A stretch of 64,000 bases of DNA from Mucilaginibacter sp. L294 (GTDB lineage Bacteria; Bacteroidota; Bacteroidia; Sphingobacteriales; Sphingobacteriaceae): the NCBI RefSeq assembly GCF_001636615.1, contig NZ_LGEK01000014.1:1-64000 (forward strand). The letters run 5' to 3'. Of the stretch, positions 1 to 9,585 are shown in pieces (within the stretch, counting starts at the first letter, position 1; every line of letters begins with the position of its first letter). The position numbers were made by a program, and so were the translations under genes. The notes beneath the pieces were generated by a model that saw nothing but the letters and a program-made list of their open reading frames with translations, was not told where the DNA came from and searched no databases.

Positions 1-186
1 TATTGCTGTAAAAATGCTTTCATAATGCTGATTAATTGCGGCAAATATAAATTATTTTATCATTTAAACTACTAATTCTATAGATTTAATTGATAATATT
101 ATACATCCATTAACAAGATTAGGACAACTTGGGTTGCTGATTCAATTTATTTTAATGACCCGGTAAATCGATCATTTAATGCGAGG

Positions 187-302
187 CTACCTGTTGATAT
201 CGTTTTCCGCCTTTATGACAAGGTTTACTTTGCGGATGTCACCGATATAGCGGATCGCCATCGACGAGGATGATATCTGCGTTTTTCTTTAAGCAAAGCT
301 GC
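187..302 (-). pseudogene. relic of amidohydrolase C-terminus
   Basis: Read on the minus strand, one frame gives NADIILVDGDPL (about 283 down to 248). After a frame shift near 245-249 a second frame gives IGDIRKVNLVIKAENDINR up to a stop at 187-189. This is the pattern of the last beta strands of metal-dependent amidohydrolases, where an 'AD..lvdGdPl..I.dir.v..Vi' stretch closes the composite beta sandwich. No catalytic domain precedes it; an in-frame stop lies just upstream. I infer a decayed gene end downstream of the oxidoreductase genes. The match is short and the family call rests on pattern memory only. Confidence 0.5.
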
Positions 303-333
303 CGCTCCGCTCATAAAAATTATACTAATTACG

Positions 334-2235
334 TTATTTCATTTGTTTATTGAAGAATTTATAGATTTTAGTCAGCACTTCCTTACGCGTGGTTGCACCT
401 GTTTTAAACTTCATTTTTAAACCGGAAAGCTTATTCCATATGTCAAGTTGCGGTTGATCAACAACAGCCTCCAAATGAGCTTCCCAATCGGGCAGATAGC
501 CTTTCAATCCCATAAGCTGAACCATTTTAAAATCCGGGCTTGACGGATCAATATCCTTGTAATACATCAAAGTGGCTTTTTGATCGATCAGTATATTCTG
601 TAACTGCTCATTTTTCACATCTCTTATACGCACATGATCATCAATTGCTAATGAAGCGGCCACACCGGCTGCTTGCCCCAGGGCCATCCAGCAGGGTTCC
701 ATACGAATAGTAGAAAAACCTACATGACTACCCGATACCGGTACCGGAAGAATTAAATTATCAACTTGTTTAGGAACCATTACGCCCAGTGGCACCGTAT
801 AAACAGCCGTTGGATAACTGATAAACCCATCAAGATGTATTTTACCGGACTCGCGCTTTCTTACAGCATGCGAATCAAGGGCATAATGACTGGCTGTAAC
901 ACTGGATGGATGAACCGGTGGGCGTTTACCCGGTGAAACAGGCGTAGCATCGCGGGCGGTGAAAAAATACATGGCCTCAAAACGGCGGCCTTCCCTTATA
1001 TACACCTGCCTTGGAAAGTGCCCGTTATCATTATACTCATCTTTGGCCAACCCCCATTCTTTTGTTGCTTTGCGAAAACTTTCTGGAAGTTCTTTTTCAT
1101 TTTGCGCAAAGTAGATCAGCCCAAGCGTGTATTCTTTTAATCGCTGTGCAAAAGCATCGCGCCAGCTCCAGCCAGATGTAGGCCATGGCCAGTTCTCCTC
1201 CGGAAGATCGGTAGATATAAATGACATGTGCTGATTATTGCCATCCGTTTTATGATTAGGTAAGGCTACCATGTTAGTTATTTTTCCAATTCCCCACCTG
1301 TCGCCCGGTATTTTTGTTGTGCCACCATTTGCAAGATTCTTCCTATTTTCCTCCATCATCGCAGCGGTAACCTGATGCATTTGCACACCTGTATTATTCC
1401 CCGTCCAAACATCTTCTATCATCGAAACATATTCGTCCCTGTTATATTTAAGAGGTTTTTCAATTGGCACACTGTTCGATGGATCATTGGTAAGGCAGAT
1501 CCGGTAGTTATATGACTGCACTGCATTATCTGCCTGGTAGGTGCTTCCTTCACCCTCTTCTCCGCCCCAGTATTTATAAACGCGGCCTGCTCCCGGCTCA
1601 TTAAATTCACTTTTACCTTCGCGGCCTACTCTAAAAGGGATGTTGGCTGCCGCCCCAAGGTCGCCCTCATATGTTGCATCTATAAAAACCGCCCCTTTAT
1701 AGTTTTCAGTTTTCCTGGTATCCCTGTTTAATATACTGATACCCGATATTTTGCCATTTGATATTTGGATGTTCTGTGGCTCGGCGTCAAACTGGCGCAT
1801 TTTTAATATCGTTATTTTATCCACCTGCTCTGCCAGCATTTGTCCAAATATTATTTCAGCTACTGACGGCTCAAAGTGATAGCCATCGCTGCATGCCTTA
1901 ACTTGCTCAGACGACGCACCATACTTATCAGTGTAGTATTTCTTAACGCGTCCAACAAACTCTGTAAATAAGCCTGTAGTAGCGCCGCGAGTAGCGATAT
2001 CGGTTGCACCCAAACCATTGGCAGGTAAGCCGCCAACATGCGAGGTGCGTTCCAGAATAAGTGATGTTTTCCCTAACCTAGCCGATGAAATAGCCGCCAT
2101 AATGCCAGCCGGGGTACCACCAACAATCACCAGGTCATATTTTTTTGCGTCAGGGCCGGATTGCGCCTTAACAACCGTACAAACCGCAATGCCGATAAAA
2201 AGCAGGAGTTTATTTTTCAAATGAGCTATATTCAT
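334..2235 (-). CDS. exported FAD-dependent oxidoreductase (FAD_oxidored family)
   Basis: The 633-residue protein starts with a hydrophobic signal peptide (about residues 1-24, ending near VVKAQ), so it is probably exported to the periplasm. The Rossmann FAD-binding motif VIVGGTPAGIMAA lies at residues 37-49, followed by an acidic ribose-binding strand end (LILER). A second nucleotide-contact segment, GAVFIDATYEGDLGAAA, is typical of the family, which includes many enzymes near polysaccharide-utilisation loci with unknown substrates. It is the last gene of the minus-strand operon sigma-FecR-SusC-SusD-oxidoreductase-oxidoreductase, 11 bases after its homologue. Both oxidoreductases probably act on the compound imported by the SusC/SusD pair. 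Substrate unknown; family call secure. Confidence 0.85.
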   Translation of the reverse strand: MNIAHLKNKLLLFIGIAVCTVVKAQSGPDAKKYDLVIVGGTPAGIMAAISSARLGKTSLILERTSHVGGLPANGLGATDIATRGATTGLFTEFVGRVKKYYTDKYGASSEQVKACSDGYHFEPSVAEIIFGQMLAEQVDKITILKMRQFDAEPQNIQISNGKISGISILNRDTRKTENYKGAVFIDATYEGDLGAAANIPFRVGREGKSEFNEPGAGRVYKYWGGEEGEGSTYQADNAVQSYNYRICLTNDPSNSVPIEKPLKYNRDEYVSMIEDVWTGNNTGVQMHQVTAAMMEENRKNLANGGTTKIPGDRWGIGKITNMVALPNHKTDGNNQHMSFISTDLPEENWPWPTSGWSWRDAFAQRLKEYTLGLIYFAQNEKELPESFRKATKEWGLAKDEYNDNGHFPRQVYIREGRRFEAMYFFTARDATPVSPGKRPPVHPSSVTASHYALDSHAVRKRESGKIHLDGFISYPTAVYTVPLGVMVPKQVDNLILPVPVSGSHVGFSTIRMEPCWMALGQAAGVAASLAIDDHVRIRDVKNEQLQNILIDQKATLMYYKDIDPSSPDFKMVQLMGLKGYLPDWEAHLEAVVDQPQLDIWNKLSGLKMKFKTGATTRKEVLTKIYKFFNKQMK

Positions 2236-2246
2236 TATTGTAGGTG

Positions 2247-4271
2247 TTATTTAGTGGTCTGTTTAACAGGAACAAAAAGGATCGCGTCAGCTATAATAGT
2301 TCCATCTGCATTTTTATTTGAAACCTGCACGTGTGCCTTTTTCCCGCGAAATAAGTTATAAGACCCTAATGAGATCCATTCTCCTGATGTTTGGCCTTGA
2401 ACCTGTATATCTGCCTGGTTTATTATTTTCTCCGTAGTGTTTTGCCCATCGTAAACGGTAATAACAGTTTTAGCCGAAGCATTTTTCACTTTTGGGAAAT
2501 AAGAATAAACGTGGTAAGTGCCGTCCTTAATCACTTCAGGCGTAAATTGAACGGAGCCGGCTGTTACAGCCTTTGAAGTATCTACCAAAAAAGAAGGCCC
2601 ATAGCCACCGTTCTTTTCGGTTTTCCAATTTCCGGTTACTTGCACATTGGTGTCTCCGTTATCAACCAATAGTTCGGGTGTGCTGCCATCCGCAAGCGGA
2701 TTGCTTTTTAATATATGCTGCACCTCAGTTACATTTACCTGCTGCACCGATATCTTTTTATCAATAGCCTGGCAGGCGGCTACGGCAGCAGACTGCCCCA
2801 ATACCATAAACACGGGTTCCATACGGATAGACCCATAGGCGATATGTGTGGCCGATAAACATACCGGAACAAATAAATTAGCTGCTTCTTTTTCTTTTGG
2901 AACAATTGCCCTGTAAGAAATAGGATATGGCCCAAAACCGCCAACTTCAACATTACCTTCGTTTTTTACTACCCCACTTACAACCTGGCGGTCGCAATTA
3001 TGGGAGTCCATGGTGTAGGCAGCCATGCCAACCCCATCATTGGCAACTTCCCTACCCTGGCAATAATGTTGGGTCATTACCAATTCGCCAATCATTCTGC
3101 GTGCTTCGCGGATGTAAAGCTGTGGCGTCCAGTTATGGTTATCTGTAAATTCATCTTTCGGGTACCCCCATTTTTGCATCTCGGCTCTGATATTTGCCGG
3201 GATACGCGGATCGTTGCCTACAAAATACAGCAAGCCTTTTGTATAATCCTCATGTTGTTTCCAAAGGATAGCCCTCGTTTTATAATCGGCGTCAGGATAA
3301 TCCCAGTTCATACCTATCATATCAGTAGAAAATCCCCCCTTGTTATTTATATCTGTTTTGCCATTAGGCATTATACTCCATATAAAAACATCACTAAGTG
3401 CTTTCCATGGCCGTTTTTCCTTTAAACGTATTAATAGTTCATACTTCTTAGGATCATAATTCTCTGGTTTGGTAATGGCGATGCGATTTTCGGGCACGTT
3501 AGTAAGTGTGATGCGAAAATTATAAGCCTGAACCTTTTTATCACCCGAGCCTTTTGGCTGTAATTGCTGATTGCCTATCCCCCATAACAAACCGCTTTTG
3601 GGGTCGCCCTGTACAACATAAGGGTCTATTCCATCAGGAAACTGATGCCCTTCCATTAATTCCACACCATTTATGGTTTCGTCATATTGGCTGTTAGCTT
3701 CGCGGCCAACGGCATATGAAACACCCGCCATAGCCATCAGGTCGCCTTCATAAGTACAATCAATAAAAACTTTTGCACGGATAGTTTTTCGGTTAGCAAC
3801 AGTTGGTGTGGCAGCATTTTCAACTACAATATCCCGGAGCTGATTTCCCAACTTATTTACTTTTATAATACGGTTCCCGTACAAAACGCTAAAGCCCGAC
3901 GCTTTCACGTAGTCATTAAATATGCCTTCTGCTACTTTGGGCTCAAATATCCATTGTTCAAACTTTTGATAATGTTCACCAATACGGCGGTAAAAGTCTC
4001 TTGCCAGGCCAGTTACTACATATTTATTGCCAATATCGGTATAACCCAGTCCTCCCGAGGTCATTCCTCCTAAATGCTTTGCGGGCTCAATTAGCATGAC
4101 TTTTTTGCCCATCTTCTTTGCCGTGTAGGCAGCAATAACCCCCGCAGAGGTTCCGCCATATACGCATACATCCGTTTCTATAACATTTGCCTTTTGCGCC
4201 CGAGCATTAGGTATGGTTATAAAACACAGGGCAACCGATAAAAATGCTACGATGATTTGATGTTTTTTCAT
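2247..4271 (-). CDS. exported FAD-dependent oxidoreductase with C-terminal golvesin-like domain
   Basis: The 674-residue protein has a signal peptide (residues 1-25, ending NARAQ). Its FAD-binding motif VYGGTSAGVIAAYTA starts near residue 37, and VFIDCTYEGDLMAMAG carries the same family signature as its neighbour. Unlike the neighbour it continues for about 120 more residues (from about 545). This tail contains GGYGPSFLVD, a strand-rich GTYHVYSYFPK segment and a final GTIIADAILFVP, the pattern of golvesin or xanthan-lyase-type beta-sandwich domains often found on exported carbohydrate-active proteins. The next gene begins 11 bases downstream, so the two are probably co-translated. I infer an extracytoplasmic redox enzyme whose extra domain binds a glycan or a protein partner. 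Confidence 0.85.
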   Translation of the reverse strand: MKKHQIIVAFLSVALCFITIPNARAQKANVIETDVCVYGGTSAGVIAAYTAKKMGKKVMLIEPAKHLGGMTSGGLGYTDIGNKYVVTGLARDFYRRIGEHYQKFEQWIFEPKVAEGIFNDYVKASGFSVLYGNRIIKVNKLGNQLRDIVVENAATPTVANRKTIRAKVFIDCTYEGDLMAMAGVSYAVGREANSQYDETINGVELMEGHQFPDGIDPYVVQGDPKSGLLWGIGNQQLQPKGSGDKKVQAYNFRITLTNVPENRIAITKPENYDPKKYELLIRLKEKRPWKALSDVFIWSIMPNGKTDINNKGGFSTDMIGMNWDYPDADYKTRAILWKQHEDYTKGLLYFVGNDPRIPANIRAEMQKWGYPKDEFTDNHNWTPQLYIREARRMIGELVMTQHYCQGREVANDGVGMAAYTMDSHNCDRQVVSGVVKNEGNVEVGGFGPYPISYRAIVPKEKEAANLFVPVCLSATHIAYGSIRMEPVFMVLGQSAAVAACQAIDKKISVQQVNVTEVQHILKSNPLADGSTPELLVDNGDTNVQVTGNWKTEKNGGYGPSFLVDTSKAVTAGSVQFTPEVIKDGTYHVYSYFPKVKNASAKTVITVYDGQNTTEKIINQADIQVQGQTSGEWISLGSYNLFRGKKAHVQVSNKNADGTIIADAILFVPVKQTTK

Positions 4272-4321
4272 AAAATCAGGTTGTTAGTTGATAATATTAA
4301 GTTTTAAAATTGGTAAAAGAA

Positions 4322-4349
4322 AAGCCTGCTGCTGTTCAACAGCAGGCTT
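4322..4349 (-). terminator. stem-loop between SusD and oxidoreductase genes
   Basis: An inverted repeat AAGCCTGCTGCTG / CAGCAGGCTT with a 4-base loop lies in the 113-base gap between the end of the SusD gene and the start of the first oxidoreductase gene. There is no strong U-run on the minus strand, so it may act as a partial terminator or mRNA-stabilising element that lowers expression of the distal genes, not as a full stop. Confidence 0.5.
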
Positions 4350-4384
4350 AAATAGGCATATTTTATGCAGATCGATACTTCGGT

Positions 4385-6064
4385 TTAGTACCCCGGGTTT
4401 TGCGTCAGCTTTGGATTGGTAACGATCTCGATATTAGGAATCGGCCAAAGGTAATCCCGGTTAACATTAAACAGTCTGGTTTCTATTACACGCATATCTG
4501 CTTTGTTGGGTACATTATCATATTTTGCAATTCCATTTGCATCAATAACAGGTGCGGTGGCTAACAGTCCTTTAGGGATACGGCCATAAAAAGGACCTTT
4601 CATTACCTGTTCAGCTATCTTCCAACGCCTGATATCAAAAAGCCTTACACCTTCCATAGCCAATTCGTACATCCGCTCTTTACGTACAATAGATCGAAGT
4701 TCTGCTTGTGAAAGCCCGGATGTAATTGGAGGCATATTTACGCTTGGCCTTTGGCGAACGGCATTGATGGCATCATAAACGCTTTGATCTATCTGGTCGC
4801 TTTCAATTTTAGCCTCTGCATAAGTTAGCAAAACCTCGGCGTACCTTATTAAGATGATATTTAACTCCGAATTACTTACATCAACCTTGTCGGTTAAATC
4901 CACATATTTACGCCAGCAATAGCCCGTAAAAGAAGCATAAGCGTTTATAGCATCCTGGTTATCTATCCTTGTTGCGGGGGTTGTATTATAATTCCAACAT
5001 TTAAGGCTGTCTTTGTGCGTTTCAAACTGATAATTAAAATACTTAGAACCAGGTAACGCAATTGTAAAGGATAGCCTTGGGTCGCGGTTTACAAAGGGCG
5101 TTGTGGGATCATACAGGGGCGATTTATCTATTGTCAGGCCGTCGGTACATTCGTAAGAATCGACAAGTGATTGAGATGGGACTTTATTAGCAGTACCCTG
5201 CCCGTTTCTTGACAGCAAGTTGCGGGGTACCGAATGTGTCCTTTTTGCCGTTTTTAAATACTGCAGGGCAAGAATGATCTCTTTTGAACTTTGCCCATTA
5301 TAAGTAAATAACTCGCCAAAATTTGGGTGGAGGCTGTAATTGTTTAAATCCATTACGGCTTTGGCCGCCGCGGCTGCAACATCCCATTTGCCATTAAATA
5401 AAGCAGCGCGGGCTTTAAAAGCGAGTGCTGCGCCTTTTGTTGCACGGCCAACATCAGCTGCACCGTAAGTTACCGGCAAATCTTTTGCTGCTTCATCTAA
5501 TTCCGTTAATACAAAAGTTAGCACCTCTTCTTTGGTACTTCTTGGTACCTGTGAGTCATTTAAACCCAGCATTTTTGTTACCAGCGGTACGCCACCATAC
5601 AGTTCAATTAAATTTTGATAGGCATATGCACGGCCAAAGCGGGCTTCCGCAATACACCTGGCATAAATATCGGGTGCCGTTACATCTTTTACTTTGGTAA
5701 CATTATCCAGGATAAAATTACACCTTGCAATAAGCTTATAAAATGAGGTCCACATGCTTTGGCCGTAATCACTATTGCTATCTTGGTTTCCTTTTCCTAA
5801 TGCCTGGAGGCCACTTGTATTACGGTCCCAATTAATATCTGTTGTTGCGTCTATAGTAGTAATGAAGGGCATAGCATCGGTTGGACTGATGGCCATAGCT
5901 GTGTATATGCCATTCACTGCTAATATCAATTCATCCTGGCTGGTAAAAAAAGACTCATTTGAGGGGCCTGATAAAGGGTTTTTATTCAGATAATCTTTAT
6001 TACAAGCTGATCCTGCTAGAAGCAGAACAGAGATCATTAAACAAAATTTTATATTCTTTTTCAT
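4385..6064 (-). CDS. RagB/SusD-family outer-membrane nutrient-binding lipoprotein
   Basis: The 559-residue protein has a lipoprotein signal peptide with lipobox LAGSAC (Cys21). SusD-family marks include YLNKNPL after the lipid anchor, an N-terminal TPR-like helical region with RAYAYQNLIELYGGVPLV, and a C-terminal RKERMYELAMEGVRLFDIRRW segment. It ends in LTQNPGY, the usual end of this family. SusD proteins cap the extracellular face of a SusC channel and bind the incoming oligosaccharide or other ligand. It follows the SusC gene by 10 bases, so the two are expected to form one complex. Length is normal for the family. The ligand cannot be told from sequence. Confidence 0.95.
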   Translation of the reverse strand: MKKNIKFCLMISVLLLAGSACNKDYLNKNPLSGPSNESFFTSQDELILAVNGIYTAMAISPTDAMPFITTIDATTDINWDRNTSGLQALGKGNQDSNSDYGQSMWTSFYKLIARCNFILDNVTKVKDVTAPDIYARCIAEARFGRAYAYQNLIELYGGVPLVTKMLGLNDSQVPRSTKEEVLTFVLTELDEAAKDLPVTYGAADVGRATKGAALAFKARAALFNGKWDVAAAAAKAVMDLNNYSLHPNFGELFTYNGQSSKEIILALQYLKTAKRTHSVPRNLLSRNGQGTANKVPSQSLVDSYECTDGLTIDKSPLYDPTTPFVNRDPRLSFTIALPGSKYFNYQFETHKDSLKCWNYNTTPATRIDNQDAINAYASFTGYCWRKYVDLTDKVDVSNSELNIILIRYAEVLLTYAEAKIESDQIDQSVYDAINAVRQRPSVNMPPITSGLSQAELRSIVRKERMYELAMEGVRLFDIRRWKIAEQVMKGPFYGRIPKGLLATAPVIDANGIAKYDNVPNKADMRVIETRLFNVNRDYLWPIPNIEIVTNPKLTQNPGY

Positions 6065-6074
6065 TTTTAAAATA

Positions 6075-9000
6075 TTAAAAATTAGCGCTTAAACCAAAAC
6101 TGTACACCTTAACCTGCGGGTACACACTTACTGTCCCAACGGGCGATTCTACATCAAAGCCGTCCCAAAACTTATCGAGCGTGAAAAGATTTGAGCCATT
6201 TACATACACTCGTAGCTTTTTAATTCCTGCTAAACCCGAGATAGAACCAGGGAAAGTGTAGCCTATCTGTACATTTTTAAGCCTCACATAGGAGGCATCC
6301 TTCATCCAAAAGCTTGAGTTTTGCTCGTTGTTAGATTCGCCGAATGCCAGGCGCGGGTATTTTGCATTGGGGGTTTCGGGTGTCCACCGGTCTTTATTAG
6401 ATTCGAGTATAGTACCGCCTAAATTTCCTACACTAAATGGCATTATCCCAGGTCCGTAAAGATAAGAGTTACCTTTTCCGACGCCCTGTAAAAGAAAGCT
6501 CAGGTCAATCCCTTTATAAGAGCTGTTAAAATTAACCCCAAACGTATACCGTGGAATAACGCTGCCCAAAACCACCTTGTCGTTATCATTTATTAAACCA
6601 TCATTGTTCTGGTCTTTATATTTTAAATCGCCGGGGGCAACTGTGCCAAATTGTTTTGCATGGCTCGCAACATCCTGGGCATCTTTAAAAAACCCTTCAG
6701 CCTGTAGACCATAAATAGAACTGTAGGCATAACCTTCACGGCTAACCTGAAGCCTGTTTTCGCTTATGCCACGCATATCAACCACTTTATTTATTACATC
6801 AGACAGGTTAACGTTTATGCCATATTTAAATTCGTTGATACTTCCTCTATACCCTATAGATATGTCCCATCCTTTGTTACTAACCACCCCAGCGTTCTGA
6901 TTCGGAGCACCCAAACCGGTAATTAAAGGAATATTCAGTGGTAATAGGATATCTTTTGTTTTTCTGATGTAGTAATCGGCAGATATGGTAAGATTGGAAA
7001 ACAAAACCAGGTCAATACCGATATCAGACATTTCGGTAGTTTCCCAGCTAATATCTGAATTGGCCAGGTTATTCAATGCTGCTATATTTACAATTTGTTT
7101 GCCTAAAGTACCCGACCCTAAGTCGACCGATGTTACAGATGGATAAGAGCCTATGTTTTGATTGCCTAAACGCCCCCATGATGCCCTCAGCTTTAACTCA
7201 TCAACCACGTGTTTAAATGGCTGCATAAAGTTTTCCTGTGATATGCGCCATCCCGCAGAAGCCGAAGGAAAAAAGGCATACTTATTACCTGCAGAAAAAC
7301 GAGAAGAACCATCATACCGGCCATTTACTTCTAACAGGTATTTTTGCTTGTAGTCGTAATTTATCCTGCCAAAAAACGAACGCAGTGCCCACTCTTCGGA
7401 CGTGCCTGTGGTTTGCTGATTTACAGCCGAACCCGCGTTTATTACCGGGTAATTTGGCAATATATAGGTATCGCGAAAAGCACTTATATAATCATTATGG
7501 AAATCTTCCTGTGAGGCCCCTACAAGCACCTTAAGCGTATGGGCTCCAAATCCTTTATCTGCAGTAAGGGTGGCCCGCATGTTGTTATAAATTGAGCGGC
7601 TGTTACTTTCTGTTAACGAAGTCAAAGCGGGCGATTTATAACCTACAGTTCCATCGGGATAATAGGTTTGAATAGACTTGTTGAAATTTTTACCAATTGA
7701 CTCTCCCAGCTTTGGTGCAATGGTAAATTCGGCGGTAAGCCAGTCTACCGGGCGGTAATTCAGGGATGCATTAATGATGCCCGATGGGCTGGTAGTTTGA
7801 TTGGTCCCCCCATCTATACTTGCCGCAACCGGGTTAAGGCCATTCCAACCAATGCCCCATGTGCCGTTAGAATTTTTTGCTAACTGGTTGGCAGGGATGC
7901 CATCCATATAATTAAATACATTTCCGGTACCTATGGCGGGTTCCTTAGTTATTCCGTTTACAAACTGAAGATCGAATTTCATACTCAGTTTTTTCGAGAA
8001 TGTGATATCGGTATTATTACGAACGGTATAACGCCTGTAACCAGAGTTTTCAATAATACCTTTCTGATCAAAATATCCAACAGAGGTAAGTACCTTGATA
8101 TTTTCTGACCCACCGTTAACCGTTAAAAAATGGCTTTGCTGAAAACCAGATCCCGTTAGTACTGCTTTTTGCCAATCGGTATTTGGGTATTTATCAGAAC
8201 TTGTTCCATTTTGAGCACGGTACTGTTCAATCAAATCATTTGAATAAAGCTGCGTTCTACCAACGTTGGTATAGGCTTCATTCATCAGCAGCATATGGTC
8301 AAGAGCATTTACCACATCGGGCATGTTTGTAGGTTTTTGCCATCCTGCGTAACTATTATAGCTAATACTTATTTTTTTGCCAGACCCACGTTTGGTGGTT
8401 ATTAAAATAACACCGTTAGCCGCACGTGAACCATAAATAGACGATGATGCGGCGTCCTTTAAAATGGATATAGATTCAATGATATTGGCATCGATATTAT
8501 TCATTGTGCCTTCAATCCCATCAATTAATACCAAAGGGTCTGCACTACCCATGGTTCCAACACCCCTGATACGAATGGTGCCGGCATCACCACCAGGCCT
8601 GCCCGAACTTTGTGTTACCGTTACCCCCGACGCTATACCTTCTAATGCCGCTGAAGTTTGCCCAACCGGGCGGGTTTCAATATCCTTACCCGACACCACG
8701 GAAACAGCACCGGTTAAATTCACTTTCTTTTGTGTTCCGTAACCCACAACCACCACCTCATTTAATGCCGAGGCCTTTTCTTTAAGTTGTATACTGATCG
8801 TGTTTCTGCCGTTTACATCTACTTCCTGTGTGTTAAAACCTAAGTAACTAAATATCAAACTACCGTTACCATCCGGGGCGCTTATCGAGTAATTGCCATT
8901 CGGATCGGTAGTTGTACCGGTAGTTGTCCCTTTGAGTTTAATATTAACCCCGGGGATGGGTACACCCAGCGTATCTGTTACTTTACCTTTAATTAAAAAT

Positions 9001-9455
9001 GGAGGCAATGGCACTTCAGATACCGATTGTACTGTTTTAGGTAGCCTCCGGATAATTACTGTTTTTTGATTGATGGAGTAAGTTAATGGCTGGCCGGTGA
9101 AACATTGTTTAAGCACATCCTCCAATGATGCATTTTTAAACTCGGCGTCAACCGGTTTTGTCCCCTTCATCATGGCATCGGTATACAAAAAATTGTAATC
9201 CGTTTGCTTCCTGATCTCTTTTAACACATCTTCAAGCGAAGCGTTCTGTTTGTTAAAGGTTACTTTTTGCGCATCAGCCGCAAGGCTGATTTGCAGAAGC
9301 ATGGTAATCAAAAAGGCAAATGTTAAATTTATTCGCATAATGATCTTTCTTTTATTTGCCGCATTGCAGCCAAAAGGCTTTAGTTTTGCAACGATAAGCA
9401 TTTTGTGGTGGACATAAGCTGGGAGCCTATACCCGGTTTGAGTAAAAAAATTCAT
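6075..9455 (-). CDS. SusC/RagA-family TonB-dependent transporter with STN signalling domain
   Basis: This is an outer-membrane active transporter of up to 1,126 residues. In order it shows a signal peptide (LTFAFLITMLLQISLAADAQ, residues 44-63), an STN domain (about 64-138, with two NASLEDVLK repeats), a carboxypeptidase-like beta domain (about 155-235), the SusC junction motif EVVVVGYGTQKKVNLTGAV, a plug with IRIRGVGTMG and LVLIDGI, and a TonB-type beta barrel. The STN domain is what couples such transporters to FecR anti-sigma factors, and a FecR gene lies just upstream. The longest reading starts at 9455. The internal ATG at 9338 (MRINL) gives a more ordinary signal peptide and is a serious alternative. 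Confidence 0.95.
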   Translation of the reverse strand: MNFFTQTGYRLPAYVHHKMLIVAKLKPFGCNAANKRKIIMRINLTFAFLITMLLQISLAADAQKVTFNKQNASLEDVLKEIRKQTDYNFLYTDAMMKGTKPVDAEFKNASLEDVLKQCFTGQPLTYSINQKTVIIRRLPKTVQSVSEVPLPPFLIKGKVTDTLGVPIPGVNIKLKGTTTGTTTDPNGNYSISAPDGNGSLIFSYLGFNTQEVDVNGRNTISIQLKEKASALNEVVVVGYGTQKKVNLTGAVSVVSGKDIETRPVGQTSAALEGIASGVTVTQSSGRPGGDAGTIRIRGVGTMGSADPLVLIDGIEGTMNNIDANIIESISILKDAASSSIYGSRAANGVILITTKRGSGKKISISYNSYAGWQKPTNMPDVVNALDHMLLMNEAYTNVGRTQLYSNDLIEQYRAQNGTSSDKYPNTDWQKAVLTGSGFQQSHFLTVNGGSENIKVLTSVGYFDQKGIIENSGYRRYTVRNNTDITFSKKLSMKFDLQFVNGITKEPAIGTGNVFNYMDGIPANQLAKNSNGTWGIGWNGLNPVAASIDGGTNQTTSPSGIINASLNYRPVDWLTAEFTIAPKLGESIGKNFNKSIQTYYPDGTVGYKSPALTSLTESNSRSIYNNMRATLTADKGFGAHTLKVLVGASQEDFHNDYISAFRDTYILPNYPVINAGSAVNQQTTGTSEEWALRSFFGRINYDYKQKYLLEVNGRYDGSSRFSAGNKYAFFPSASAGWRISQENFMQPFKHVVDELKLRASWGRLGNQNIGSYPSVTSVDLGSGTLGKQIVNIAALNNLANSDISWETTEMSDIGIDLVLFSNLTISADYYIRKTKDILLPLNIPLITGLGAPNQNAGVVSNKGWDISIGYRGSINEFKYGINVNLSDVINKVVDMRGISENRLQVSREGYAYSSIYGLQAEGFFKDAQDVASHAKQFGTVAPGDLKYKDQNNDGLINDNDKVVLGSVIPRYTFGVNFNSSYKGIDLSFLLQGVGKGNSYLYGPGIMPFSVGNLGGTILESNKDRWTPETPNAKYPRLAFGESNNEQNSSFWMKDASYVRLKNVQIGYTFPGSISGLAGIKKLRVYVNGSNLFTLDKFWDGFDVESPVGTVSVYPQVKVYSFGLSANF

Positions 9456-9530
9456 ACATTTGAATGTTTGGTTTTTAATTGGTTATTAGATTGTTAGACG
9501 ACGATTTATATGCTAATTCCAGACATTTAG

Positions 9531-9554
9531 AGGTTCCGCCTGCCAGCGGAACCT
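9531..9554 (-). terminator. stem-loop between FecR and SusC genes
   Basis: The inverted repeat AGGTTCCGC / GCGGAACCT with a 6-base loop sits 30 bases after the FecR stop and ahead of the SusC gene. It fits an attenuator or terminator that separates the regulatory pair from the transport genes. A comparable hairpin lies in the same place in the second locus (35606-35633). Confidence 0.5.
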
Positions 9555-9585
9555 TCCTATTTCCAGATTGCATTAAAAGCTTTGT

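Noticed and set aside
2018..3425. Several plus-strand frames opposite the two oxidoreductase genes
   Set aside because: The minus-strand genes have signal peptides, cofactor motifs and full family length; the plus-strand frames are shadows.
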